A stretch of DNA of 8,577 nt from Cytophagales bacterium (GCA_024643485.1 JAHEMU010000098.1:1-8577), one strand, 5' to 3'. Shown: positions 1 to 7,454, numbered from the stretch's first letter. Numbers and translations: made by a program. The notes: generated by a model from the letters alone, not told the origin.

Positions 1-160
1 TTACCCCATTAATAGTCGCATAAATTGGGGGTAAAAAATGTAAATCAACGCCATCAATTTTCACTCCAAATAACCCCGCTACGATTAAAGGAATAAGAAT
101 GGATATGGCAATGATTATTCGCTTATAAAGGGCTTCCTTTTTGGATAATTTGTTCTTCAT
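1..160 (-). CDS. DUF420 family membrane protein (partial, N-terminal 53 residues)
   Basis: The gene starts at an ATG at 160 and leaves the window at the left edge, so only the N-terminal 53 codons are visible. The product begins with a lysine-rich cytoplasmic stretch (MKNKLSKKEALYKR) followed by a hydrophobic helix at about residues 15-32 and then a segment ending FLPPIYATINGV. That last segment strongly resembles the start of the second helix in Bacteroidota DUF420 proteins, which are small multi-pass membrane proteins usually found beside cytochrome c oxidase and SCO genes. Some DUF420 relatives in Firmicutes (YozB/CtaM type) have been linked to terminal-oxidase maturation; a similar role here is inference. 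The start lies inside the end of the upstream SCO-like gene in another frame, a 38-nt overlap that suggests translational coupling. No other in-frame ATG, GTG or TTG gives a plausible start. The family call rests on a short fragment but a distinctive one. Confidence 0.8.
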   Translation of the reverse strand, partial: MKNKLSKKEALYKRIIIAISILIPLIVAGLFGVKIDGVDLHFLPPIYATINGV

Positions 161-683
161 TTTCAATTAATATGTCGATTTCAACGGCTAATCGATCCGT
201 TTCATCCCGTTGAGTTAAATTATAATATCCTCTAATTCTTCCAGCGCCATCAATCAGCACTGCATTTGATCCATCTTTGGGAAATAGCAACACACATTCC
301 TCCAAACTCTGAATTTCAAAAGGTGGAAGGACACTTTGCCGAGTACAAGTAACCGTTTTTTCGTTTTCAGTAGTAAGGGATATCCACCTCACCACTCTAT
401 TCTCTAATTTTTCACACAACCTCAATAATTCTATTTTATCAGATTGGTCGATTGCATGGTTATGTGGTAAACTTACAATCGTCAGGGAATCTCCCCAGGC
501 GTCGAGAGTAAGTAATTTATCAATTTTGTAGGGTAACTTTACGCTCTCACAATTCACATTTAAGGAATCCTGGTAATAAACAGGTACATCAAAACGATTA
601 GATCCGTACATTCTAAGAAAGGAGACAATTAAAACTGGGGAAATCAAAATAACAGCTAAAAAAATGATGGTTGTTCTTTTCAT
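123..683 (-). CDS. SCO1/SenC-like membrane-anchored protein lacking the copper-binding motif
   Basis: This 186-residue protein has an N-terminal hydrophobic anchor at about residues 5-23 and a periplasmic remainder. Its C-terminal part, VLIDGAGRIRGYY (142-154) followed by ETDRLAVEIDIL (161-172), matches the closing beta-strand and helix of Bacteroidota SCO proteins (thioredoxin fold, copper delivery to the CuA site of cytochrome c oxidase). The expected CxxxC copper/thiol motif is absent: the cysteines are at 45, 90, 113 and 130, none in CxxxC or CxxC spacing. The histidines are H74 and H76 only. The protein is also shorter than usual SCO proteins (about 210-230 residues), with the region after the first strands poorly recognisable. 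It lies 6 nt after the TPR sensor gene and overlaps the downstream DUF420 gene by 38 nt, which supports a respiratory-oxidase assembly context. A redox-inactive structural or accessory role is inference. Alternatively it is a divergent thioredoxin-fold protein of unknown function. Confidence 0.68.
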   Translation of the reverse strand: MKRTTIIFLAVILISPVLIVSFLRMYGSNRFDVPVYYQDSLNVNCESVKLPYKIDKLLTLDAWGDSLTIVSLPHNHAIDQSDKIELLRLCEKLENRVVRWISLTTENEKTVTCTRQSVLPPFEIQSLEECVLLFPKDGSNAVLIDGAGRIRGYYNLTQRDETDRLAVEIDILIENEEQIIQKGSPL

Positions 684-689
684 TAAGAA

Positions 690-2198
690 TTAATTATGTG
701 GTTGATCGTTGCCTAGTTTTTCACCAATTTCATCTACTACCTTTTGCAGTTCCTCAACACTTGAATTCAGATGCCCCAATAACAATTCACCTTCTGATCC
801 TAAATGTTCATGCTTAATTATACTTATAATTCCAACAATACTTGCCACAGGAGCTCTTAACCGATGGCTATTGATAAATGTATACTCATCTAATTGTTTC
901 AAACGCAAATTTAGTGTGTTTGATTTAACACGCAATAAATCTTCCAGCTTATCATTCAGATCGCCCAGTTGTTTTGCTTTCAGTTGAATTTCAGCTTTTT
1001 GTTCAAAGATTAACTTATTCTTTTCTTCAAGATCTTTTCTGAGTTTTTCTGTATCTCGAAATTTTTTGAAAAATAAAAAGGCCAATAAAAGGGCCATAAT
1101 TAAGAGTGCCCCTCCTCCAAAAATCACAAACCTATTAAACTTTGCCTGGTTATTTATTTTAATCACTTCCTTATCCTTCTTTTGAAGAATATATTCATTT
1201 TCCAATTGTAACAAAAGAGATTCTGATTCCCTGTCTTTCAGCTGACTATTCAACCTTTCAAATTCAGACAAACTAATATATGCTTCTTCCCAAGTGCCAT
1301 TTATTGAGTCTATTTTACTTTGATAAAATGCAGATCGCACCATCAAATCCATCGCATCCATCTCCTCTGACTTTTCGAAAATCAGCTTAAGCATTTTATT
1401 GGCTGTATCTAGACTCCCAGCATCAATAAGCAATTCGACCTGATTCAAACCAGTAATTAATTCTCCTCTAGGGTTATTATCCTGTTTCCAATAATCAATT
1501 GATTCCTTAAAATAACTTGAAGACAATTCACTTCTTCCTGTTTTATTATATAAAATTCCAAAGTTGTTTAACACATAGGCGATCGCCCTTAAATCCCTAT
1601 TCTTTTTACCTAAATCCAAGGCTTTATTTAAAAAATATTCAGCACTATCGTAAATTTCTAAGTAAATATAATCCTCAGCAATATTATTTAGGGTCAAAGG
1701 TGGTAGAGAAAGATCATCTAAGCCGTCATACAACTGAAGTACCTTCATTTGATATTCAAGAGAACGAGACATCTGCCCAGTTTTTTTATAGATTTCACCT
1801 ATATTATTATAACAGGAAGAAAGCCCTTGGATATCGTTTAAGGTTTCATAAACCTCCAAAGCCTGCAAGTAATAGGTCATGGAAACGTCGTACTTGGCTC
1901 TAGCCCAGTAGGCACTCCCTAAAATACTTAACGACCTTGCGAATCCCTGTTGGTAACCCAAACGCTCTGCAAATGACTTATTTTCATCCGCGATTGAAAT
2001 TGACCTTAAGGGATTGGTATAAATAAGGTTAAATGCTAGTTTATTGACAGAATCAATTTGAGAAATTGCTTTTTCATTTTCACTTTGAAAAGTGACAACA
2101 AAATCCACAGACCTCATATTCTCTCCATACACATGGGTAAAAAGAGGACTAAAGAATAGAAAAAGTAAATATGGTATTTTTTTCAACTTCACAAACAC
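690..2198 (-). CDS. TPR sensor protein with a C-terminal histidine phosphoacceptor (HisKA/DHp) domain and no ATPase domain
   Basis: The 502-residue product has a signal peptide (about 1-25, hydrophobic core at 9-20), a periplasmic array of tetratricopeptide repeats over about 45-320 (clear examples end in YYLQALEVYETL, NNIGEIYKKTG and NNFGILYNKTG), one transmembrane helix at about 357-377, a charged coiled coil (380-435) and a terminal DHp-like domain (about 436-495). The H-box is INSHRLRAP, putting the candidate phosphorylated histidine at H445. The protein stops about 50 residues after the H-box, so the N, G1 and G2 boxes of a HATPase_c domain are absent. Full TPR histidine kinases of this Bacteroidota type would carry roughly 110-150 further residues. 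The chosen start is a GTG at 2198; a second GTG is codon 3, and the first ATG is codon 28, which would remove the signal peptide. There is no Shine-Dalgarno sequence, and the upstream terminator hairpin lies 6 nt before the start. It probably senses a periplasmic cue and passes it to a partner kinase or regulator (inference). Confidence 0.78.
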   Translation of the reverse strand: MFVKLKKIPYLLFLFFSPLFTHVYGENMRSVDFVVTFQSENEKAISQIDSVNKLAFNLIYTNPLRSISIADENKSFAERLGYQQGFARSLSILGSAYWARAKYDVSMTYYLQALEVYETLNDIQGLSSCYNNIGEIYKKTGQMSRSLEYQMKVLQLYDGLDDLSLPPLTLNNIAEDYIYLEIYDSAEYFLNKALDLGKKNRDLRAIAYVLNNFGILYNKTGRSELSSSYFKESIDYWKQDNNPRGELITGLNQVELLIDAGSLDTANKMLKLIFEKSEEMDAMDLMVRSAFYQSKIDSINGTWEEAYISLSEFERLNSQLKDRESESLLLQLENEYILQKKDKEVIKINNQAKFNRFVIFGGGALLIMALLLAFLFFKKFRDTEKLRKDLEEKNKLIFEQKAEIQLKAKQLGDLNDKLEDLLRVKSNTLNLRLKQLDEYTFINSHRLRAPVASIVGIISIIKHEHLGSEGELLLGHLNSSVEELQKVVDEIGEKLGNDQPHN

Positions 2199-2204
2199 AA
2201 ATAT

Positions 2205-2236
2205 AAAGAGGATAAGCGTGGTAACTTATCCTCTTT
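2205..2236 (-). terminator. Rho-independent-type terminator after the cystathionine beta-synthase gene
   Basis: A perfect 12-bp inverted repeat, AAAGAGGATAAG at 2205-2216 and CTTATCCTCTTT at 2225-2236, is separated by an 8-nt loop. It lies 55 nt after the stop of the cystathionine beta-synthase gene. On the minus strand the stem ends in CTCTTT followed by a T-rich run (ATATTTG), and on the plus strand the stem ends in TTTT, so it could stop transcription in both directions. It probably ends the four-gene operon. It also separates that operon from the TPR sensor gene, whose GTG start is only 6 nt beyond the stem. Confidence 0.82.
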
Positions 2237-2291
2237 TATGGCATTCATCGATATAATCTTACATGCATCTAAATTTACTTAAAATAGTGTC

Positions 2292-3662
2292 TTATTTTGT
2301 CATTAAAGACAAAATATCATGCTGAGTAATAATGTGTACTTGTTGATTTTCATCACGAACAAGAAGCGCTTTAATATTTTTATTTAATACACTAGAAAGT
2401 ACATCCAGCGTGTTATCCATCCCTACAAATGGCAATGGTTCATCCATCATTTCACCCGCCGTTTTAGACAATACAGCAGGATCTTCAATGACTCTGTTCA
2501 AAATTCCACTCACACTGATACTTCCTACAAACTCTTTACCCGTTAATACAGGAGCCTGATCGATACCTTTTTGTTTAAGCAAATTCACCACATGACTGAT
2601 TGTATCCGTTGATTGAACAGCTATTAATTCTGCTAGACTTCTTTGAGATACGATATCTTTAGCCGTAGCATATACACGATCTTCGATAAAACCATGATTT
2701 TTCATCCAGTTATCGTTGTATATCTTTGCCAAATATCTAGTACCATGGTCTGGCAAAATGATCACCATTACATCGTCTTCCTTTAGGTGTTCCTTAGCGT
2801 ATTCTAGAGCGCCATGTACTGCAGACCCACAAGACCAACCAACAAAAAGAGCTTCTTCTTTCGCTAACCTTCTGGTCATAATAGCGGCATCTTTATCGGT
2901 TACCTTTACAAATCGATCGATTAAACTGAAGTCCACATTTTTTGGTAAAATATCCTCTCCAATCCCTTCGGTTAAGTACGGATAGATCTCTTTTTCATCA
3001 AAAACACCCGTTTCTTTATATTTCTTAAATACGGAACCATAACTATCGATTCCCACCGTCACAACTGCTGGATTTTTTTCCTTCAAAAACTTAGCAGTTC
3101 CACACATAGATCCACCCGTACCTACCCCAGCAGCATAATGTGTTATTTTCCCATGGGTATCATTCCAAATTTCAGGTCCGGTAGATTCATAATGAGCCAA
3201 AGCATTTGATACATTATCGTATTGGTTCGGGTAAAAGGAATTTTCAATATCCTGATTCAACTTTTTAGCCACAGAATAATATGACCTCGGGTCATCTGGA
3301 GTAACGTTGGTAGGACAAACAATAACCTCCGCTCCTAACGCCTTTAAAGCATCCATTTTCTCCGAGGATTGTTTATCAGCCAAAGTGAAAATACATTTAT
3401 ATCCCTTTGCTTTTGCCACAAGTGCAAGTCCCATCCCCGTATTTCCTGAAGTACCCTCGATAATAGTTCCCCCTGGCTTCAAAACGCCTTTTTTCTCAGC
3501 ATCTTCAATCATTTTCAACCCAATTCGATCTTTCATTGAGTGGCCAGGATTCATATACTCAACCTTTACCAATATCGTTCCCTTAATTCCTTTATTAAGG
3601 TGGTTAAGCTTTACTAAAGGTGTATTCCCGATAGATTCAATGATATGATTTAAATATTTCAT
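2292..3662 (-). CDS. Cystathionine beta-synthase, PLP-dependent, with C-terminal CBS domain pair
   Basis: This 456-residue cytoplasmic enzyme belongs to fold type II PLP enzymes and should condense serine (or an activated serine) with homocysteine to give cystathionine in transsulfuration. The PLP lysine is K44 in NPGHSMKDR. The substrate loop GTSGNTG is at 70-76, the phosphate-binding GTGG at 181-184, and the serine contacting the pyridine nitrogen is probably in GWSCGS (275-280). The LPDHGTRYLAKIYNDNWM stretch (303-320) is typical of CBS rather than of cysteine synthases. Two CBS domains follow (about 335-392 and 398-455), which usually bind adenosyl ligands and regulate the enzyme. There is no N-terminal heme domain as in animal CBS. 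The ATG start is well placed, 5 nt after menA, and the gene is last in the operon before the terminator. An O-acetylserine-dependent or H2S-producing activity cannot be excluded from sequence. In related genomes it is often annotated simply as a PLP-dependent cysteine synthase family protein. Confidence 0.92.
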   Translation of the reverse strand: MKYLNHIIESIGNTPLVKLNHLNKGIKGTILVKVEYMNPGHSMKDRIGLKMIEDAEKKGVLKPGGTIIEGTSGNTGMGLALVAKAKGYKCIFTLADKQSSEKMDALKALGAEVIVCPTNVTPDDPRSYYSVAKKLNQDIENSFYPNQYDNVSNALAHYESTGPEIWNDTHGKITHYAAGVGTGGSMCGTAKFLKEKNPAVVTVGIDSYGSVFKKYKETGVFDEKEIYPYLTEGIGEDILPKNVDFSLIDRFVKVTDKDAAIMTRRLAKEEALFVGWSCGSAVHGALEYAKEHLKEDDVMVIILPDHGTRYLAKIYNDNWMKNHGFIEDRVYATAKDIVSQRSLAELIAVQSTDTISHVVNLLKQKGIDQAPVLTGKEFVGSISVSGILNRVIEDPAVLSKTAGEMMDEPLPFVGMDNTLDVLSSVLNKNIKALLVRDENQQVHIITQHDILSLMTK

Positions 3663-3667
3663 GTTTA

Positions 3668-4564
3668 TTAAATTTTAATAATTAATCCCAACCCGAAAGT
3701 AATCACGAATAACAAAGTGGAAAGTGCTAGTTGTTTCAACAATGGATCCACTTCTTCGGTTTGAGTTGATTTTTGAAGTTTTTTACCGTTTAAAAGAATA
3801 AGAGGGATAGAAAAAAGAAACATCCACTGCGCAACATTACTATATTCCATCCACGTAAAATATACAGCAGACCCAATGCTTAGCAACAATAAAATCCAGT
3901 GATAAACAATAGCATTTTGCCTTCCTAAACGAACAGGCACACTTAATTTCCCTGCAACCTTATCCGATTCTATATCCCTTACATTATTGAGATTTAGCAC
4001 TCCAACACTTAATAACCCACAGCTTAAAGAAGGAAAAATCAAGTGCACATCAAGCGTTTTTACTTGAAGAAAATAAGTGCCCATTACACCAACAAAACCA
4101 AAGAATATCAATACACTTATATCGCCAAGTCCAGCGTAACCATAAGGCCGTTTTCCAACCGTATAGGCTACCGCAGCAACCATACTTCCAACTCCTAAAA
4201 GCAAGAAAAATCCAAGTAATTCCACATTCCATCCAAGGGCAATAATCAGTAAACTAAACCCGGAGATAAAACTGAATACTAAACCAATAATCATGGCTAT
4301 TTTCATCTGCTTTGACGAGATTTGGCCGCTTTGAACCATTCTTGCCGGCCCCTTCCTTCCCTGGTGATCAGCTCCATTTTTCGAATCGCCATAATCATTG
4401 GCTAAATTGGAGGTAATTTGAAGGAATATGGTGGTTAACACGCACAATCCGGCTACTACAGGATTAAAAAGCCCCCTAAAATAGGCTAAAAAACTCCCCA
4501 TTAATATACTGGAAAGGGCGAGAGGCAAAGTCCTCAAACGAAATGCTACAATCCAATTTTTCAT
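3668..4564 (-). CDS. menA: 1,4-dihydroxy-2-naphthoate polyprenyltransferase (menaquinone biosynthesis)
   Basis: This 298-residue integral membrane protein of the UbiA superfamily attaches a polyprenyl chain to 1,4-dihydroxy-2-naphthoate, giving demethylmenaquinone. The first Mg2+/diphosphate motif is NDYGDSKNGAD at 56-66, followed by the MenA-typical KGPARMVQSG (71-80). The second aspartate motif is NNVRDIESD at 193-201, followed by GKLSVPVRLG. About eight or nine hydrophobic helices are visible between residues 13 and 297, and the length is normal for MenA. Menaquinone is the usual sole respiratory quinone in Bacteroidota, which fits the organism guess. The gene sits 10 nt after argS and 5 nt before the cystathionine beta-synthase gene, so it is almost certainly co-transcribed. 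GGAAG lies directly before the ATG, but too close to be a convincing ribosome binding site. No other men gene is in the window. Confidence 0.95.
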   Translation of the reverse strand: MKNWIVAFRLRTLPLALSSILMGSFLAYFRGLFNPVVAGLCVLTTIFLQITSNLANDYGDSKNGADHQGRKGPARMVQSGQISSKQMKIAMIIGLVFSFISGFSLLIIALGWNVELLGFFLLLGVGSMVAAVAYTVGKRPYGYAGLGDISVLIFFGFVGVMGTYFLQVKTLDVHLIFPSLSCGLLSVGVLNLNNVRDIESDKVAGKLSVPVRLGRQNAIVYHWILLLLSIGSAVYFTWMEYSNVAQWMFLFSIPLILLNGKKLQKSTQTEEVDPLLKQLALSTLLFVITFGLGLIIKI

Positions 4565-4574
4565 TCTTCCACTT

Positions 4575-6347
4575 TTACATTCTGTCGGGCGCGCCGATAC
4601 CTAATAATTTCAACCCAGTTTTTAAAGTTTCACCTACTTTTTGTGACAAATACAGTCTCAAGCTTCTTTTTTCTTCATCCTCCTCTTTTAATATGATAAC
4701 GTTTTGCCAAAGCTTATTGTAGTCTTTTGCTAAATCATATAAATATTGGGCAATAAGTGCCGGAGAATAATCCTTCGCGGCTTCTTTTACTTTCGGAATG
4801 AAATCCAGAAGTCTCGAAATCAGTTCCACCTCTACAACTTCCAGTTTTATATTAGTTGAAAATTGCGATGATGAATATCCCAATTCCTGCGCTTTTCTAT
4901 TTAATGAATTAATACGCGCATGGGTATATTGTATAAATGGACCAGTATGGCCTTGTATATCAACCGATTCTTCAGGATTAAACAGCATCCTCTTTTTAGG
5001 ATCTACTTTGAGTAAATAATACTTCAAAGCGCCTAGGCCGAGGTTCTCATATAAAGCAATCGCTTCTTCCTCAGACAGTTGTTCAATTTTGCCTAATTCA
5101 CTGGTGAGCTCACGCGCTTTTGTCACTACCTCCTCCATCAATTCATCAGCATCGACTACGGTTCCTTCCCTGGATTTCATTTTTCCTGAAGGCAAATCGA
5201 CCATCCCATAAGAAAGGTGGTAGCACTCCTTCGCCCAGCTGTATCCCAACTTTGAAAGAATTAAAAACAATACTTTGAAATGGTATTCCTGCTCATTTCC
5301 AACGGTATATACCTGTCCCGAAATTTTTGGAAAATCCTTAAATCTCAATACTGCGGTACCAATATCTTGCGTCATATACACGGAAGTACCATCGCTTCGT
5401 AGCAGCAGTTTTTCATCCAAACCATCAGCGGTAAGATCTACCCAAATGGATCCATCTTCTTTTTGATAAAAAACGCCTTTTTCTACTCCTTCTTGTACGA
5501 TTTCTTTACCGAGTAAATAGGTATTTGATTCATAATACAATTTATCAAAAGTAACACCCATCCGGTCATAAGTAGCATTAAATCCACTATAAACCCATTC
5601 ATTCATTGTTTTCCATAAATGAACGGTAGAGGAGTCTTTAGCTTCCCACTTTCTCAATAAGTCCTTTGCTTCTTCAAAAATTGGAGCTGATTGTTCGGCC
5701 TTTTCTTGGGTAATTCCCTTACTGACTAATTCAGCAATTTGTTTTTTATATTCCTGATCAAATTTCACGTAATACTCTCCAACTAGCTTATCTCCCTTTA
5801 GGGAAGTTTCTGCTGGAGTTTTACCTTCTCCGAACTTCATCCAAGCTACCATCGACTTGCATATATGGATTCCTCGATCGTTAATGATTTGGACCCTATG
5901 CACTGAATAGCCAAGAAAATCGTAAATCTCAGCTACAGACCATCCTAAAAAAATATTTCTTAAATGGCCTAAATGAAGTGGTTTATTAGTATTTGGTGAA
6001 GAATATTCCACCATAATTTCTTTGGAATCCTTTAATGGAGCAACCGATAATTCTTGAAGTGCTTCAATCCACGCATGATCAATTAATACGAGGTTTAGAA
6101 ACCCTTTTACTACATTAAAATCGCGCACCAAAGGAGATTTTTCCTTCAAAAACTCACCAATTTCAGAGGCCGATTGTTCAGGTCCTTTTTTAGTGACTCT
6201 CGAAAGCGGAAAACATACCAAAGTGTGGCTACCCTCAAATTCCTTTCTAGTTGGCTGAATCTGTAATTGTTCCCCGCTAGTCTCCTGTCCATAAAGGACT
6301 TTTATGGCTTCAATAATTTCAGATAACAGCTTTTGTTCTATATTCAT
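4575..6347 (-). CDS. argS: Arginyl-tRNA synthetase
   Basis: The 590-residue product is a class I aminoacyl-tRNA synthetase that charges tRNA-Arg. It has the N-terminal Add1-type domain (about 1-100) that recognises the tRNA D-loop. The HIGH signature appears as HLGH at 125-128 in SSPNTNKPLHLGHLRN. The KMSKS-loop equivalent is KMKSREG at 389-395; ArgRS enzymes commonly have an altered KMSKS, so this is not damage. The DALR anticodon-binding domain (about 465-590) includes the QYTHARINSL stretch and ends with the family-typical LLGIGAPDRM. Length and both termini are intact. The ATG start is 8 nt after the stop of the DHS-like gene. The context is of interest because arginine is also the substrate of the divergent arginine decarboxylase, but clustering of a housekeeping synthetase by chance is equally plausible. 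Confidence 0.97.
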   Translation of the reverse strand: MNIEQKLLSEIIEAIKVLYGQETSGEQLQIQPTRKEFEGSHTLVCFPLSRVTKKGPEQSASEIGEFLKEKSPLVRDFNVVKGFLNLVLIDHAWIEALQELSVAPLKDSKEIMVEYSSPNTNKPLHLGHLRNIFLGWSVAEIYDFLGYSVHRVQIINDRGIHICKSMVAWMKFGEGKTPAETSLKGDKLVGEYYVKFDQEYKKQIAELVSKGITQEKAEQSAPIFEEAKDLLRKWEAKDSSTVHLWKTMNEWVYSGFNATYDRMGVTFDKLYYESNTYLLGKEIVQEGVEKGVFYQKEDGSIWVDLTADGLDEKLLLRSDGTSVYMTQDIGTAVLRFKDFPKISGQVYTVGNEQEYHFKVLFLILSKLGYSWAKECYHLSYGMVDLPSGKMKSREGTVVDADELMEEVVTKARELTSELGKIEQLSEEEAIALYENLGLGALKYYLLKVDPKKRMLFNPEESVDIQGHTGPFIQYTHARINSLNRKAQELGYSSSQFSTNIKLEVVEVELISRLLDFIPKVKEAAKDYSPALIAQYLYDLAKDYNKLWQNVIILKEEDEEKRSLRLYLSQKVGETLKTGLKLLGIGAPDRM

Positions 6348-6355
6348 TTTATTTT

Positions 6356-7327
6356 TTATTTCCCTAATACATACGAGAAAATAAGAGGCGCTACGATAGT
6401 CGCATCCGATTCCACAATAAATTTAGGGGTGTCGATGTGTAGTTTTCCCCAAGTAATTTTTTCATTCGGCACTGCACCAGAATACGATCCAAAGCTAGTA
6501 GTGCTATCCGATATTTGGCAAAAATAACTCCAAAATGGGGTGTCCTCTTTACTTAAATCTTGTGAAAGCATTGGCACGACGCAAATTGGAAAATCACCCG
6601 CTATACCACCGCCAATTTGGAAGAAACCAATTCCTTCTTCACCAGCATTTTCTTCATAATATTTCGCCAACCAAATCATATATTCAATTCCTGATTTCAT
6701 GGTAGATGGCTTAACTTCACCTAAAATACAATGAGCGGCAAAGATGTTTCCCATGGTGGAATCCTCCCATCCTGGAACGATGATTGGAATGTTTTTCTCA
6801 GCAGCTGCGACCATCCAACTGTCTTTTGGGTCAATTTCATAATATTGCTCTAACACGCCGGAAAGAATCAATTGATACATGAATTCATGCGGAAAATAAC
6901 GTTCACCTTTTTTCTCAGCCGACTGCCATAAATCTAAAATATGACTTTCTAGTCTTCGGAAAGCTTCCTCTTCTGGAATGCAGGTGTCGGTAACACGGTT
7001 TAAGCCCTTTTCAAGCAATTCCCATTCCTGCTCGGGTGTTAAATCGCGGTAATTTGGAATTCTTCTATAATGAGAATGAGCCACCAAATTCATCAAATCC
7101 TCTTCTAAATTTGCACCTGTGGTGGAAATTAAGTGAACTTTATCCTGACGAATCATTTCTGCTAAACTCAATCCAAGTTCTCCAGTACTCATAGCCCCAG
7201 CTAGAGATACTAACATCTTTTTACCGCTCTCTACATGAACTTTATAACCTTTTGCCGCATCCACAAGGGCCGCAGCGTTAAAATGCCTGTAATGATGCTC
7301 TATGAAATTGCTTATCGGTGATGACAT
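6356..7327 (-). CDS. Deoxyhypusine synthase-like enzyme (bacterial DHS family; substrate unknown)
   Basis: This 323-residue cytoplasmic protein belongs to the deoxyhypusine synthase fold family (DS domain), whose members use NAD to oxidise a polyamine and transfer a 4-aminobutyl group via an enzyme-imine. Family landmarks are SLAGAMSTGELG (41-52) and STTGANLEEDL (68-78) for NAD binding, GWEDSTMGN (186-194), IGGGIAGDF (238-246), SYSGAVPNE (281-289) and WGK (293-295). K295 aligns with the imine-forming Lys329 of human DHS, and E289 and W293 match Glu323 and Trp327. In contrast, human Asp243, His288 and Asp316 correspond to N194, D245 and Y282. The alignment was done by eye. Bacteria lack eIF5A, so true deoxyhypusine synthesis is unlikely. 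Homospermidine synthase or another polyamine-modifying role is inference, supported by the divergent arginine decarboxylase. It is the first gene of the four-gene operon. The ATG start has an AT-rich leader and no Shine-Dalgarno sequence. Confidence 0.88.
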   Translation of the reverse strand: MSSPISNFIEHHYRHFNAAALVDAAKGYKVHVESGKKMLVSLAGAMSTGELGLSLAEMIRQDKVHLISTTGANLEEDLMNLVAHSHYRRIPNYRDLTPEQEWELLEKGLNRVTDTCIPEEEAFRRLESHILDLWQSAEKKGERYFPHEFMYQLILSGVLEQYYEIDPKDSWMVAAAEKNIPIIVPGWEDSTMGNIFAAHCILGEVKPSTMKSGIEYMIWLAKYYEENAGEEGIGFFQIGGGIAGDFPICVVPMLSQDLSKEDTPFWSYFCQISDSTTSFGSYSGAVPNEKITWGKLHIDTPKFIVESDATIVAPLIFSYVLGK

Positions 7328-7454
7328 GATAAATTTATTTTAATGAGTATAATTTCTTGTTTTTATTTATAGAAGACTAAACGCCTCATGTAATATTTTA
7401 CTTCTTTATGTTTTTTGTAATGCCATTTGACATCACATTCTGATCTTAGGGGTG

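Larger units (their letters stand above)
2205..7327 (-). other. Predicted operon: DHS-like, argS, menA, cystathionine beta-synthase
   Basis: Four minus-strand genes follow one another with gaps of 8, 10 and 5 nt, too short for separate promoters and terminators. Transcription most likely starts in the divergent intergenic region to the right of 7327 and stops at the hairpin at 2205-2236. The members belong to polyamine modification, translation, quinone synthesis and sulfur amino-acid metabolism, so no single pathway unites them. The unit is inferred from spacing and strand only. Confidence 0.75.

Noticed and set aside
709..987. Open plus-strand frame of 92 codons
   Set aside because: It lies opposite the coiled-coil and histidine-domain part of the TPR sensor gene; the translation is serine- and cysteine-rich with no recognisable domain.
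1517..1903. Open plus-strand frame of 128 codons
   Set aside because: It is antisense to the TPR repeats of the sensor gene. The product is rich in Tyr, Phe, His and Arg, as expected from reading AT-rich coding DNA backwards.
3525..3550. Unusual NPGHSMKDR around the PLP lysine instead of the NPGGSxKDR of cysteine synthases
   Set aside because: His in place of the second Gly is common in cystathionine beta-synthases of this group, so it supports the assignment and is not an anomaly.
2716..3648. Two plus-strand frames opposite the cystathionine beta-synthase gene
   Set aside because: The minus-strand gene is full length with all motifs, and these frames show no family features.
4050..4232. 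Minus-strand frame of 60 codons inside menA
   Set aside because: It is a different frame of the same strand within an intact membrane protein gene. Its Trp/Cys-rich translation is typical of a shifted membrane-protein frame.
5160..5190. Apparent loss of the KMSKS motif in arginyl-tRNA synthetase
   Set aside because: KMKSREG is present in the right place, and many ArgRS enzymes have a modified KMSKS, so this is normal variation.
4798..5466. Two short plus-strand frames opposite argS
   Set aside because: argS is intact and conserved through this region, and the antisense products are unrecognisable.
6333..6527. Plus-strand frame of 64 codons across the argS/DHS-like junction
   Set aside because: It is antisense to the conserved C-terminus of the DHS-like enzyme and lacks any promoter or domain.
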